Shown here: piece after piece, positions 51,969-62,246 of the stretch | How positions within the stretch are numbered: the first letter of the stretch is position 1 | How the letters are laid out: every line of letters begins with the position of its first letter | Assembly: GCF_025118155.1 (NCBI RefSeq) | Contig: NW_026251387.1 | Coordinates: 881,001-945,000 of the forward strand | DNA: 64,000 bases | Reading direction: 5' to 3' | Source of the DNA: Cokeromyces recurvatus | Taxonomy: Eukaryota; Mucoromycota; Mucoromycetes; Mucorales; Mucoraceae | The notes under the pieces: generated by a model | The model's input: only the letters and a program-made list of their open reading frames with translations | Database searches by the model: none | What the model was told of the DNA's origin: nothing | Made by a program: the position numbers and the translations under genes

Positions 51969-52865
51969 ATGTCAAACAACGATAAATCAACACTCAATAT
52001 ACCCTCATTTGAAGATATTCAAAAGAAAAGAGAACAACAACTAAAACAAGCTAATTCTATTTTCAATTCAGTGCGAGCAGAACAAGCTACTAATAAAAGT
52101 CCATTAACATCTACTGCTACTACTACTACTACTACTACTAACACTAACACTACCACTAACACTACTACTAATGCTAATACTACTACAAAAATATCACAAC
52201 CTATTCATACATACACAGGATCTACTACTCTTCGACGGACAACAGGTAATACTATCCTAGTTAATCCTACACAACAAAAGAACCCACTTTTAAAACACAT
52301 TCGTAATGTACCATGGGAACTTTCAAATGCAATCAAGATTGATTACGTTGTAGGACAAACCACAGGTGTCGTTTATCTTAGCTTACGCTATCATCGACTC
52401 TATCCTTCCTATATTTATGATCGACTTACTTCTCTCAAATCGCTCTATCTTTGTCGAATTTTACTTGTGCACGTCGATGTTGAAAATTATCACGATGCCA
52501 TTCGAGAAATCAATCGTATTGCCATCCTAAGTGATTTTACATTGATGCTATCTTGGAGCCTAGAAGAAGCAGGGCGATATTTAGAGACTTACAAAATGTT
52601 TGAACACAAGGCACCTGATTTGATTCGAGAACGTGTAGAAAACGAATATTTAGCAAAGATGACAGACTGTTTAACACAAATAAAGAGTGTTAATAAGACA
52701 GATGTATTGACGTTATTATCCACTTTCAGAACTCTGAAAGGAGTGGCAGAGGCCAAGACAGAGGAGTTGGCCATGTGTCCTGGCTTTGGTGAACAAAAAG
52801 TAAGACGAGTACAACAAGTTTGGAAGCAGCCATTTCTAGCAAATAAGAAACAAAAAAAGAAATAA
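51969..52865 (+). CDS. RAD10: ERCC1/Rad10 DNA repair endonuclease subunit
   Basis: Single exon of 298 aa. A low-complexity N-terminus (Thr/Asn/Ala repeats encoded by ACT/AAT triplets at 52110-52190) leads to the central nuclease-like domain: ILVNPTQQKNPLLKHIRNVP, YVVGQTTGVVYLSLRYHRLY, LCRILLVHVDVENYHDAIRE and ILSDFTLMLSWSLEEAGRYL. C-terminal tandem HhH domain: VLTLLSTFRTLKGVAEAKTE and LAMCPGFGEQKVRRVQQVW. Known role: non-catalytic partner of XPF/Rad1 in nucleotide excision and interstrand cross-link repair. The start at 51969 gives MSNNDKSTLNIPSFEDIQ. Confidence 0.95.
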   Translation: MSNNDKSTLNIPSFEDIQKKREQQLKQANSIFNSVRAEQATNKSPLTSTATTTTTTTNTNTTTNTTTNANTTTKISQPIHTYTGSTTLRRTTGNTILVNPTQQKNPLLKHIRNVPWELSNAIKIDYVVGQTTGVVYLSLRYHRLYPSYIYDRLTSLKSLYLCRILLVHVDVENYHDAIREINRIAILSDFTLMLSWSLEEAGRYLETYKMFEHKAPDLIRERVENEYLAKMTDCLTQIKSVNKTDVLTLLSTFRTLKGVAEAKTEELAMCPGFGEQKVRRVQQVWKQPFLANKKQKKK

Positions 52866-53627
52866 AAAAAAAAAAAAAAGAAGAAAACATATCATCTTGT
52901 GTTTTATATAAATAAATTTTCTCCAGTATTTTTACAAATAGACTTGGATCTTTATTATTATTATTATCCTTTCAATTTCATAACATAGTGTAGACTATAA
53001 GCAAAATCAAGTCCATTTGTAAGTATTAAATAGCATTCTTCAAACGATTCTCTATGCTATTTGTGTATATACTTACTCTATTCAACGAGTGTTTATGAGT
53101 CATAAGAGGATATGATTATAAAAGGAGTATAATATGATTTCTTGACTATAGAAATTATGAATATGCTCTAAGGATAGACTTTTGGTTATTATTTTCCTAT
53201 GCTGGAGGGGGGAGAGGGAGAGAGATTTTAGTGTTTCAATTTGTTTGATTTAGTCACAAGTAATAGAGACATAAAAGTATATTAAATAAATAAATACATG
53301 TATATAGTAGAAATTTGAATTTGGTAAGTACAAGGTAATAGTATTATTCTCAACAGAGTCAGTAATATAGAATCTATCCTAACCAGTCAGTCTTGAAGAA
53401 GTTTCATCCCATGTTTGAAAGTTATTAATATGTGTGTGGATTTAACAGAAGACGATAATACAGGTTTATTAAATATAAATGTTTTATTATTATTATTACT
53501 ATTACTATTACTATACAATGTATAAATTACATAAAAGGAGAAGCATATAAAGTCATACAAAAATAAGAATCATCAAGATTGTAACCATGGTATCCAAAAG
53601 AGAGAGAGTATATGTGTGTGTGTGTGT
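52866..53627. other. Intergenic between convergent genes
   Basis: 3' flanks of the Rad10 and PX-AGC kinase genes; A-run at 52864-52880 and short (TTA)n/(TG)n tracts. Nothing coding. Confidence 0.5.
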
Positions 53628-55773
53628 CTATAAATAACTAAATGAAGAAGAATCCATGATCATGGATCTTTTACGTTTAAGTGTCTTGTTACAAATGATT
53701 GTAGGTGAATAGTAATAGGACAGTTTTGAAGTAGGAACATCTATTATATCATCTTCTTCTTCTTCTTCTTCTTCAAGATCACTCATACTACTACTATTAA
53801 AGTATTGATAATCGCTATAATCTTCATCTTTATCAAAAAAGAAAGATTCTGAACCATTGTCATTACATGATTGCGAATTATCATCATCATCATCATGATA
53901 ATATGAATATCCTCGAAATGCATCTTCCGACAAACCTGCAGGATAAAGGCCACTATGTAATTGTATATCCTCTTCTTTATCAAACACACTAGTTGACATA
54001 TTTAAAAAATCCGTATCAAAATGACTCAAGTCCGTCTCACATAGACGATAGGGCACATAGATGGGTTGAGTCCTCTTTCTGTAAACATCTCTCCAATTTA
54101 AATGATTAATAAAATAAGCGTGATTTCGTAATTCAAAGACACCACCTAATCCAGCGCCTAAACGATTTAATGGGTCCTTCTCCAAGAGTCCTGAGATTAA
54201 ATCTACTACTTCAGGATCTCTAGCGAAGCAATGCTCTGGGAAAACAAGATCATCATAAAGAACACGTTCATACATGTCTGCTGGTGTAGAAGCAGCAAAG
54301 GGTATGATACCTGAAATCATTTCATAAAGCATGATACCTAAACTCCAAAGGTCAGCAGCATAGGAATACTCTTCCTCTTGCAAGATAACTTCAGGAGCCA
54401 AGTATTCAGGAGTGCCGCAAAAGGTGGTTGTACGATGATCAAAATGGTTATTATCATTAAACATCTTGGACAATCCAAAATCAGTCAAGACAATATGCCC
54501 ATCCGCTGCTAACAAGACATTTTCAGGTTTAAGATCTCTATAAAGGATAAAATTTCGATGTAACTCTTGTAGGCCCATGACAATCTCAGCAGCATAGAGA
54601 CGACATTGTTCAGGAGGGAAACAGATATAGCGTTGTAACAAGGTAGCGAGATCAGCACCTGCATGATAAGCTAATACTAGATAAAGACTGTGTTGATCTT
54701 GAAAAGCAGAATGTAATTGAATTAAAAAAGGATGATGAAGAGAGGAAATGGTAGCTAAAATATTACGTTCCATACGAATATGATTCACTTCTCTTTTTGT
54801 AATATTCCATGATTTTGTAATTGCCTTTAGAGCAAATAATTGATTATCATTTGAACTCTTTTCCTTAACTAAGATGACCTATAAATATTTAAATAAAAAG
54901 ATTTTTATAAGGCTATGCAGGGAAAAAAAAAAAAGATGTATTGTAGGGCTTTAATATTTACCTTCCCAGTAGCTCCTTTCCCAAGTACATTAATAAACTG
55001 ATAATCTTGAATAGATTTTGATTTTTTAGGTATTATCTCATGTTGACGATCAGGACAATCTTCTTGATAATCAGGAAATTGAGTAATAGAAATTGAAGAT
55101 GGAGGAGAAGGTGGTAGAGATTCACACAGTATTCGCTTTTCATGATGAATAGATGATGATTGTGATACATGATGATGTTGTTGTGAAACAAGTTGACGTA
55201 CAGCCGATTTTGAGATGATTCTATCCTCATCTCTTTGTATAGATAAAAAATCTCTGAAAAGGGAAGATCGACCGATTGTACCTTTGAGACATTGATAAAG
55301 ATAAGCTTCTAACAATTCAGAGTTTGTCTTTTTCTTTTTCCTTTTTGTTAAGGTGTGAAAGAATGAGATTTGTTGTGGATAAAAATGATGTATATTAGGC
55401 AATGCAATTCGATATGTAGGAAAATGCCTTGAAAGCTATAAAGATAAAGTAAGTAAGTTGGGAGAAAAAAAGAAAGAAAGAAAGAAAGAAAGGATTATGT
55501 TATATATATACCAAAGCATCTAATTCTTTAAAATCTTGGATAAAGCGTATTAATGAAAAATGATGGGTATTAGTTTCGAGTACAATATGAAAGACCTAAG
55601 TATGTATATAGTTGTATATATGTTAATAATTTGTATTTAATATGCATTTGCAAAAAATACATTACAGTACAAATATGACCAGCAATTTGTAGGCTTGTTT
55701 CAATTACTGCTATATGAAAAGAATCAATTTTTTGTTGACGCATATTGCATTTATTATCAATGGCTATTGGCAT
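53628..55773 (-). CDS. PX-domain AGC protein kinase (SGK/CISK-like)
   Basis: Exons 55773-55666, 55595-55512, 55435-54962 and 54878-53628, 638 aa. N-terminal PX domain: FHIAVIETSLQIAGHICTVF, FSLIRFIQDFKELDALLSRH, FPTYRIALP and an ELLEAYLYQCLKG helix. Kinase: VLGKGATGKVILVK (Gly loop, split by an intron), FALKAI (Lys), YRDLKPENVLL, DFGLSK, TTTFCGTPEYLAPEV with the activation-loop Thr, then NHLNWRDVYRKRTQPIYVPY of the AGC C-tail. The hydrophobic motif reads FRGYSY (F-x-x-[FY]-S-Y). A long acidic Ser/Asp-rich tail follows. Known relatives bind phosphoinositides on endosomes via PX and are activated by PDK1 and TORC2. All kinase residues look intact. Confidence 0.93.
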
Positions 55774-55951
55774 ATTATTATACAGAAGGATTTTATTTTA
55801 TTTTATAAGAAAAAGAGAAGGAAGAAAGTCGTTGTCAACTTGTCTCCCGCCCCCCCTTTTTTTTTATATGTGTATAAACTTTGATTATTAAAAACAATGA
55901 GTCCTAATTAAGATAAAGTTTTATTTTGTATTACACATAACATTTGCACAT

Positions 55952-56574
55952 TTATTGCATAAGACGATCTACTTCACCTTCTCTTCTAAACTTGAATTGA
56001 TAATCAACTAAGCTAGTAAGATTGGATGAAGAAGATAGAAATAAAAGAATAAAATTCCATTTCACTTGTAATCGTTTTAAGAGTTGAACATGTTCAACAT
56101 GCGAAATGCCATCAATAATCATCCAACGAACATTATAATCAGAATGAAAAGTAAGCCAAGTATCTAAACTATTTATTAAGGTATTTGATTCTTCTTGAGG
56201 CTGAAAAACATGGAATCTTTCTGTATTTGTAATATATCTACTATTCGTAAAATCGACATAAATTGCATGAAAAGGCGTAGGTAAGTCTGAATCAATTAAA
56301 GTCTTTACGAACAATCGACGTTTATTATCAGATGGAGTAATAATTTCAATTGTATCTCCTGGACTTGTTGTACAATCACTAAAAGGAAGTTGAATAGCTG
56401 TATTATTTGACTCAATTGACGTCACTGTCTATATACAAAGATGAATATACATATACAGATAAATACAGCATCATAAAATATGATATAAATAAATAAATAT
56501 GTATATATGTGTGTGTATACCTCTAACAATGATTCATGTTTAATATGGGATATAAAATTTAATAAATATGGCAT
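55952..56574 (-). CDS. RecA/Rad51-fold-like protein without Walker A
   Basis: Exons 56574-56521 and 56428-55952 in phase, 176 aa. The order of elements resembles Rad51 paralogues such as XRCC2 or Psy3: TTSPGDTIEIITPSDNKRRL sits where a P-loop should be but has no GK[ST]; HAIYVDFTNSRYI is the second strand; FHVFQPQEESNTLINSLDTW resembles the phased helix; RWMIIDGISHVEHVQLLKRL holds a Walker B-like strand; NFILLFLSSSSN follows. Known SHU/XRCC2-type proteins often lack Walker A. The call is a fold-level inference from the translation only and could be wrong. It lies 178 bp upstream of the PX-AGC kinase gene on the same strand. Confidence 0.4.
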
Positions 56575-56643
56575 AAAGAAAGCAGTAAAAACAAAAAAAA
56601 AAGGGATTTTTGAAATCCGTATTCATACACGTGTTTTGCTACA

Positions 56644-56699
<56 letters not shown>

Positions 56700-58333
56700 A
56701 AAAGAAAAAAAAAGTGACCCATGCGTTGAATGCATGCTAATTTATGGATATTTTATATCATTTACAAGTAGTTTATATGATATACTTTATTTTATTTTTA
56801 TTTTATTTAGTCTTGAATAAGGATTGTATATCTTCAACCGCTATTTAAAAGAAATATAACAGATATTGAAAATAGAGTCAGAGAAGAATCAATACTATAC
56901 TTTTTACAGAATTTAATCTATAATTTAAAAAGAAAAAAAAAAAAGAAGCCATCAATATCAACATGTTTAGCTATATTGAATAATACAAGAATAAATAAGA
57001 TTCTTGAACGTATATAGTTGTTATTTGTAATTGTACTAATTATAAATGAGAACAAGACATTGGTAACAAAAGCATGTCAATCATCAAACATGTGAAATAA
57101 TTGTAGGATTATAATATGAGAAGGATGTATTTAAAGATTTTTTTTTTAGAAGAATACGGGTATTATTGACAATAGCATATGTTTAAGATTCAATATTACT
57201 GCTTTATAAGTTTCTGTTAGATTATAATCTTAAAGTATTTTTATCCATTTTGTTTAATAGATTTAATAATAGAAAGGGTCTATAAAAGGAAATACAAAAA
57301 AATATAAGGTATTCAAGAGAAAGGCATGATACCTAAAATACTTTTCTAAAGCAATGTAAATTCTTTTATTATCCGAGTATAGAATTTTGTTCTTTCCTTA
57401 TTTATATTACAGCAATTTCATACTGTGGTGGCTCTCATTAAAAATAATTTCCCAAGTACACTGTTATATAATAAGAGTAAGCTATTTGATTTACATTCGT
57501 CTATTAAAACCACGAATCTCTTCCACGTGCTTTGCTACTTGGAAGAACAATAAGTAACTCATTTGTCAATGCTTCTTATAATCGCATTGATAGGTGGATT
57601 TCAAAATAGAATGTAACCGTATCTATATATACTTTGAGATAACATGTAACTATAGATTCTTCTTATTATTGTCAATAGCTGTAACTATTCTTTGTCATAC
57701 ATCGAAATACTTTACCTTTTAATGATACATAGCGATCTATGAAAGGAGGAGTATCTTCAAGAAGTACATTATTGAATAGAATATATTAATTCTATATGCA
57801 AAGAATAACGTGACCATCTTTTTTTTATATATGTGTGCATATATCTTTAAGTGCTATAAAAGAGGGAACTATAATGTCTGTTATAAAAAATGATTGGCCA
57901 TTACTATTGCACAAATCAGTTAAATAGTAAACTTCAATAATATGGGGTATTATCATCATCAACTTGACCAGTAGAAGTTGACGAACAAAATTTCTATTTT
58001 TATATCTCGCATAGTTAATTTATGTTAATGAAAACCAAATTGATAATACAAGTAGAGGATACTTTCCTCGGGAAAAAAATTTAAGATAGGTCATATTAGA
58101 ACATCCTACTTTCATACAATTAAAATCTATACAAAACGAAAATTCATGAAAGGGGAAATTCTGTGTTACAGGTTCTACTACCATTTTTATAAAGTCATGA
58201 GACTCTATTTGTACTAGTATCTATGAAAAGGAAAAAAAAAAGGTACATACACACACACACACACGCACGCACTCTCTCTTTACATATAAATTATTTCGAT
58301 TACGTGCTGCATAAGATTAAAAAGAAATAAGCA
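56575..58333. other. 1.8-kb intergenic region with long A-run
   Basis: Contains an uninterrupted run of more than 50 A at 56645-56697 (the apparent poly-Lys frame is an artefact) and a (CA)n/(CG) tract at 58248-58270. No gene seen up to the TA that flanks the large transposon. Confidence 0.5.
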
Positions 58334-58899
58334 TACTGTGCGTGTACCCTCCATTGGACACTTTTTTGAAAACTTTGGTTAGATTTAAGAAAAAAAAAAG
58401 ATTACTACCATTTTGAATTTCATTTGGACATTCTTGTGAGAGCCAATTGGCCACTTTTTGGAAACTTAGTTGGTCATTTGCTTGAATTCATTTGGTCACT
58501 TTAGATCTTAAACAACATCATATGGGTTATATACCGTATACAACATAATCGCAGTCGCATAATCGTAGTCATAGTCGTAGTCATCCCTCTTTTTTTTTTA
58601 TCAAAAGATGTCTGATAAAGGTATTGATTTCGCTTTGGTAGCTGCACTAATAACTAACTTTTTTTTTCTGTCAAGATCTAAGCTCAATTCGTTTGCCCTT
58701 GAACTGGAAAGTTGGTTCAGATTTGATGAGCAAGCTGTTGTTTAACAATCCCATGATTGTGAATTTAGTTGTACAATCACTACTAGGTATTTTATACTTG
58801 TCTATATAAATGTACTATGTAGGTCTTAACACACATATTGTTATGTAGTCAAAAAACATTCCAGCAGATAGTTATAAAGTAACTCCAAACGAGTGGGCC
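58334..58899 (+). repeat. Left long inverted-repeat arm
   Basis: Pairs with 62688-63259. The outer 160 bp carry GG-C-A words spaced 20-30 bp apart, the rest carries a (CGTAGT)n-like stretch at 58550-58585 and the 5' part of the nuclease gene. Near-identical to the right arm; mismatches cluster at the outer tip and at the inner border. Confidence 0.85.
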
Positions 58900-59478
58900 G
58901 ATGGAACTAGGTCTGATGTTGTTTACTCGGTCAGGGACAAATCGACTGTAGAAACACCTCCAATCTTAATTGAATTTCAAAGTAAAGTTTCTAGCAATTT
59001 TATGGGTAGACTTATTCGGTATTCGCTCTCTTGCGAAGGCCGATATAATGTATATCCAATTGTGCTAATCTTTGCCATCAATGGCTTTTCAAGCCTTGAA
59101 GTAGAAAAAGAGTTTGTTGGTGATAATGGAAGCCCATTCTTGAAAATTGGCTCAAAATTCTGGGCTAAGGAGTGTCTGTTAATCTCGCAAAGCTCCATTG
59201 AAGCATGTCTAAACCAAACGCCCTTGGATCCTATTGTCGCTTTGGGCTATTTCTTAACTTCAGGCAGTTTGTCTTTGAACACATTGGAGCATAAACTAGA
59301 TCATACAGTACAACAGCTCTATCAAACTTCCTACAAATTGGTAATGGCAGAGCTAAAGCATAAAAATAAATCGGTAGAACCTTTGCAATCACTTCTTGAG
59401 CAGGTGAAAAGACGAATTGAGACTGTTGTTGATGAAGATAACAGTGTTATGATTGTAGTTGTCCTTACAACTAAGTAA
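58608..59478 (+). CDS. PD-(D/E)XK nuclease-like protein (Rpn/YhgA-like), intact copy
   Basis: Exons 58608-58620, 58676-58786 and 58865-59478 join in phase to 245 aa (acceptor CATTCCAG chosen for phase; a TAG at 58848 would break the frame). The protein opens MSDKDLSSIRLPLNWKVGSD, then LLFNNPMIVNLVVQSLL. The nuclease core follows: NEWADGTRSDVVYSVRDKST with the Asp, PPILIEFQSKVSSNFMGRLI with the E-x-Q of this superfamily, RYSLS and YPIVLIFAINGFS. A helical C-terminus follows. Bacterial relatives (Rpn, transposase-31/YhgA) are recombination-promoting nucleases. Exons 1-2 lie inside the inverted-repeat arm. Family assignment is by motif order only. Confidence 0.6.
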
Positions 59479-59945
59479 ATAGAAATAAACTATCATTTAT
59501 TACATAATAAAGAGGTTATTCAAATAAAACTGGTGTATTGTACTTCACAGCATAATATTCATTTTATATTCAGTTCTAATAACAGTTATTGTTAAAAATA
59601 AGCATATACATTGTATTATATAATAATAAGAATTCAATAGGATTATGACTCATATAATTATTTATATATGCATCTATAATGTTGAATATTGTTATGTAAT
59701 AACATCTTAAAGGATGATAATAATAATAGTGGCATATAAATAATTGGTATTATTGTTATAGCTGGAGTATTCACTGTGGATTAATATGAACGCGTTGCTT
59801 ACCCCAGAAATAGTAATTGGGTATATTTTTAGTAACAGCGACAACTTAAGGAGAAATATGCAGAATTATTCGGAGACAATATTTACACTGACAACATTTA
59901 TACTGACAACATTTATACTGACAACATTTACACATAATGCTTTAT
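59479..59945. other. Spacer inside outer element, left of nested transposon
   Basis: 3' flank of the intact nuclease-like gene, AT-rich. A threefold direct repeat (ACTGACAACATTTATACTG-like, about 59886-59930) lies just before the nested element. Confidence 0.5.
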
Positions 59946-60083
59946 TACAGTGCGTCCGCCGTCAATTGGACAATTTTTTGAAAAAGCTGGTCAAATTTTT
60001 GAATAAATTTGCCCACTTTTTTGAAACTCAATTGGTCATTTGTTTGAAATTCATTTGGTCATTTTATTTAAATTCAATTGATC
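59946..60083. repeat. Left terminal inverted repeat of nested transposon
   Basis: Words TTGGACA, CTGGTCA, TTGCCCA, TTGGTCA, TTGGTCA and TTGATCT begin near 59967, 59988, 60010, 60033, 60056 and 60079: spacing 21-24 bp, likely repeated transposase-binding sites. Confidence 0.9.
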
Positions 60084-60136
60084 TTTTTTTTTTTTTTTTT
60101 GAAAATTATTATACTTTATATAATGTTAAGGGAAAG

Positions 60137-61444
60137 TTATAGAGGGACCTTATTTAAGCAATTACTAAATTGGTTTATGGAATGTTGAATAATATTTCGA
60201 AGATGCTCAACAGGTACTTCTTCACTAGCCTCAATAATTCTTGAAGTAAGCGTTTCAACATCATTAAGTTTACTTCGCTTTACTTTTCCCTTAAGAATGG
60301 CCCAAAATTGTTCTATTGGGTTGAGTTCGGGCGAGTAGGGAGGAAGGTATAATGGCTTATAGCCCCGACTTACAATTACAGGGTCAATTATAGCAGGAAC
60401 ATGAATTGGTGCATTGTCCATAACAATAAAAAATCCTTTCATTTCTGGGAACTCATCCATAATATCCATAGTATCGTTAAGAAACAAAAGATAATGATCG
60501 CCAGTAGTGCCACTGGGAATAGTTAATTTATCTTTAGGAGCCTTTCTCTTTTTGGCCCCTACAACTTTCCTTCTCTTAACATTTCCAGATTCTCGCATAC
60601 TCACATTGACGACACCATTAGCTGATATTGCACCAAGAACAGTATGTGAGGTAGCCTTGGTGGAGGGAGTTGTGGTAGTTGCTTTCGTACCGCGCTGTGA
60701 CCAACCACGACTACGACGCATATTAATGTCAAACCCGGACTCATCAACAAATATACAATTGTCGAGATAATTGACGCCATTGCTGATCAATTTCTCAACC
60801 CACTCAGCACGAGCTTTAAGATTTTTATCATCGTTTCTGGCAAGAGGGTGTCGGTTAATAAGTTTGATGCTGAGATTACATTCTTCCTTCATGAACTCGG
60901 CTACTCTTGTTTTTTTTATTTGTAAGCCAGCAAAGTTGGCTGTCAAGCTTTCAACTGCGTCCTGGATTGTTGCAGTTGAGTCATCATCAAAAAAACTGGT
61001 TAGATAAACTTTATGAGCTTCGTTCAGTTGACTGACTGGTCTGTTGGGATTCAGATTCGTCTTTTTGATAGGAATCTTCCTTTCCGGATCATTCTCGTAA
61101 GCCTTTTTCCATTTGCGCGCTGTGTTATAATTTACATTTGCGGCTATGGCCGCATCTTTTGGTCTCATGAGTTTTTCTTTCAAAAAATAAAAGTAACGTC
61201 TACGGTCTTCCATTGTATAAATGTTATACTCAAGAGGTCTTTCTTTCTTTGGACTAGCCTCTTTCATGACTGTATCGTCTGAACTGATCGTTTCAAATTG
61301 GAGATCCTTGTTCTTAATGTATTTTCGTAGATCTGTTAATCTTTTCAAACGAAATGACTTCTCTTCAACATATGCTTTTGCTTGCTCGCCCTGTTCATCA
61401 ATGAGATTACCAGCACCATCTTCATAAAAAATATTCATGCTCAT
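60137..61444 (-). CDS. Tc1/IS630-like DDE transposase
   Basis: 435 aa from the ATG at 61444 (the frame is open further upstream but only through hydrophobic AT-rich codons; a second ATG lies two codons in). N-terminal helix-turn-helix region: RRRYFYFLKEKLMRPKDAAI, ANVNYNTARKWKKAY. Catalytic core: first Asp in NCIFVDESGFDINMRRSRGW, second Asp in GFFIVMDNAPIHV, Glu in PPYSPELNPIEQFW, with 34 residues between the last Asp and Glu (DD34E). Ends IIQHSINQFSNCLNKVPL. Known function: cuts at TIR ends and inserts at TA. All catalytic residues present. Confidence 0.97.
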   Translation of the reverse strand: MSMNIFYEDGAGNLIDEQGEQAKAYVEEKSFRLKRLTDLRKYIKNKDLQFETISSDDTVMKEASPKKERPLEYNIYTMEDRRRYFYFLKEKLMRPKDAAIAANVNYNTARKWKKAYENDPERKIPIKKTNLNPNRPVSQLNEAHKVYLTSFFDDDSTATIQDAVESLTANFAGLQIKKTRVAEFMKEECNLSIKLINRHPLARNDDKNLKARAEWVEKLISNGVNYLDNCIFVDESGFDINMRRSRGWSQRGTKATTTTPSTKATSHTVLGAISANGVVNVSMRESGNVKRRKVVGAKKRKAPKDKLTIPSGTTGDHYLLFLNDTMDIMDEFPEMKGFFIVMDNAPIHVPAIIDPVIVSRGYKPLYLPPYSPELNPIEQFWAILKGKVKRSKLNDVETLTSRIIEASEEVPVEHLRNIIQHSINQFSNCLNKVPL

Positions 61445-61519
61445 TTGAAAAATAATCTCGAAATAATGGTATAAAAAAAAAGTAACAAAATATACCTCAG
61501 ATAAAATGATCAAAAAAAT

Positions 61520-61657
61520 GATCTATTGAATTTAAATAAAATGACCAAATGAATTTCAAACAAATGACCAATTGAGTTTCAAAAAAGTGGGCAAATTTAT
61601 TCAAAAATTTGACCAGCTTTTTCAAAAAATTGTCCAATTGACGGCGGACGCACTGTA
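61520..61657. repeat. Right terminal inverted repeat of nested transposon
   Basis: Reverse complement of 59946-60083 with only one or two mismatches seen by eye (TTGAT versus TAGAT near the inner end). Confidence 0.9.
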
Positions 61658-61692
61658 TAGCAAATCATACTCCTATTCATATCACTTATATT

Positions 61693-61770
<78 letters not shown>

Positions 61771-62246
61771 ATATAAATAGCCCTTGTTATTTTTCCATAT
61801 TATTTTTTCTTTTGTATTATTTTTCTGAAATAAACTATACAGAGTTTCCACAGACTTATCTTTTCTGTTTTCTCTTTCCTATTCTTTTGCACTCAAAACA
61901 AGCAGGATGAACCAAGAGTTTTCCAAAAAAAAAATTAAAAGACTGCGTTAATGACGGTTTCGATTTGATAAGTAAGCAAAACGAGCTGTTGTCAATGGCT
62001 TCAAGCCAGCACAACACAGCCAGCACAACACAGCCAGCACCACAAAGTATAATGAAGAAGATATCCTATTTATTGAGTCCAACAGCATAGTTGGAAAAAA
62101 TAAAAAATAGAAGTCAATATTTGACAAAGGAAAAGCTGAAGGATTTTTCAAATCTTATTCATCGTCTACTAATCTGAAAACATCCTATTGGCATATCAAA
62201 AGAAGAAGAAAACTATAAAATATTTATTTATTAATAAAAATAAAAT
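61658..62246. other. Spacer inside outer element, right of nested transposon
   Basis: Contains a run of about 75 A at 61695-61769 and a 14-bp tandem repeat (AGCCAGCACAACAC) at 62011-62041. No gene recognised. Confidence 0.5.
61695..61769 (+). repeat. Poly-A run (~75)
   Basis: Longest homopolymer in the window. Length may be wrong if the assembly is from long reads. Related long A-runs lie at 56645-56697, 49342-49380, 49588-49612, 26411-26442 and 1381-1410. Confidence 0.8.

Larger units (their letters stand above)
59946..61657 (-). mobile_element. Complete Tc1/IS630-like DNA transposon (nested)
   Basis: 1.71 kb bounded by TA and by 138-bp near-perfect inverted repeats (59946-60083, 61520-61657) beginning TACAGTGCGTCCGCCGTCAA. 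Encodes one intact DD34E transposase on the minus strand. TIRs consist of GGTCA-like words every 21-24 bp. Intact ORF and near-identical TIRs indicate a recent insertion that may still be active. Confidence 0.95.

Noticed and set aside
56507..56740. Lys-run open frame
   Set aside because: Produced by a >50-nt A homopolymer; start overlaps exon 1 of the RecA-fold-like gene on the other strand.
59786..60142. 118-aa plus frame
   Set aside because: Runs from a short direct repeat into the terminal repeat of the nested transposon.
60507..61427. Four plus-strand frames over the DDE transposase
   Set aside because: Antisense shadows of the intact transposase ORF.
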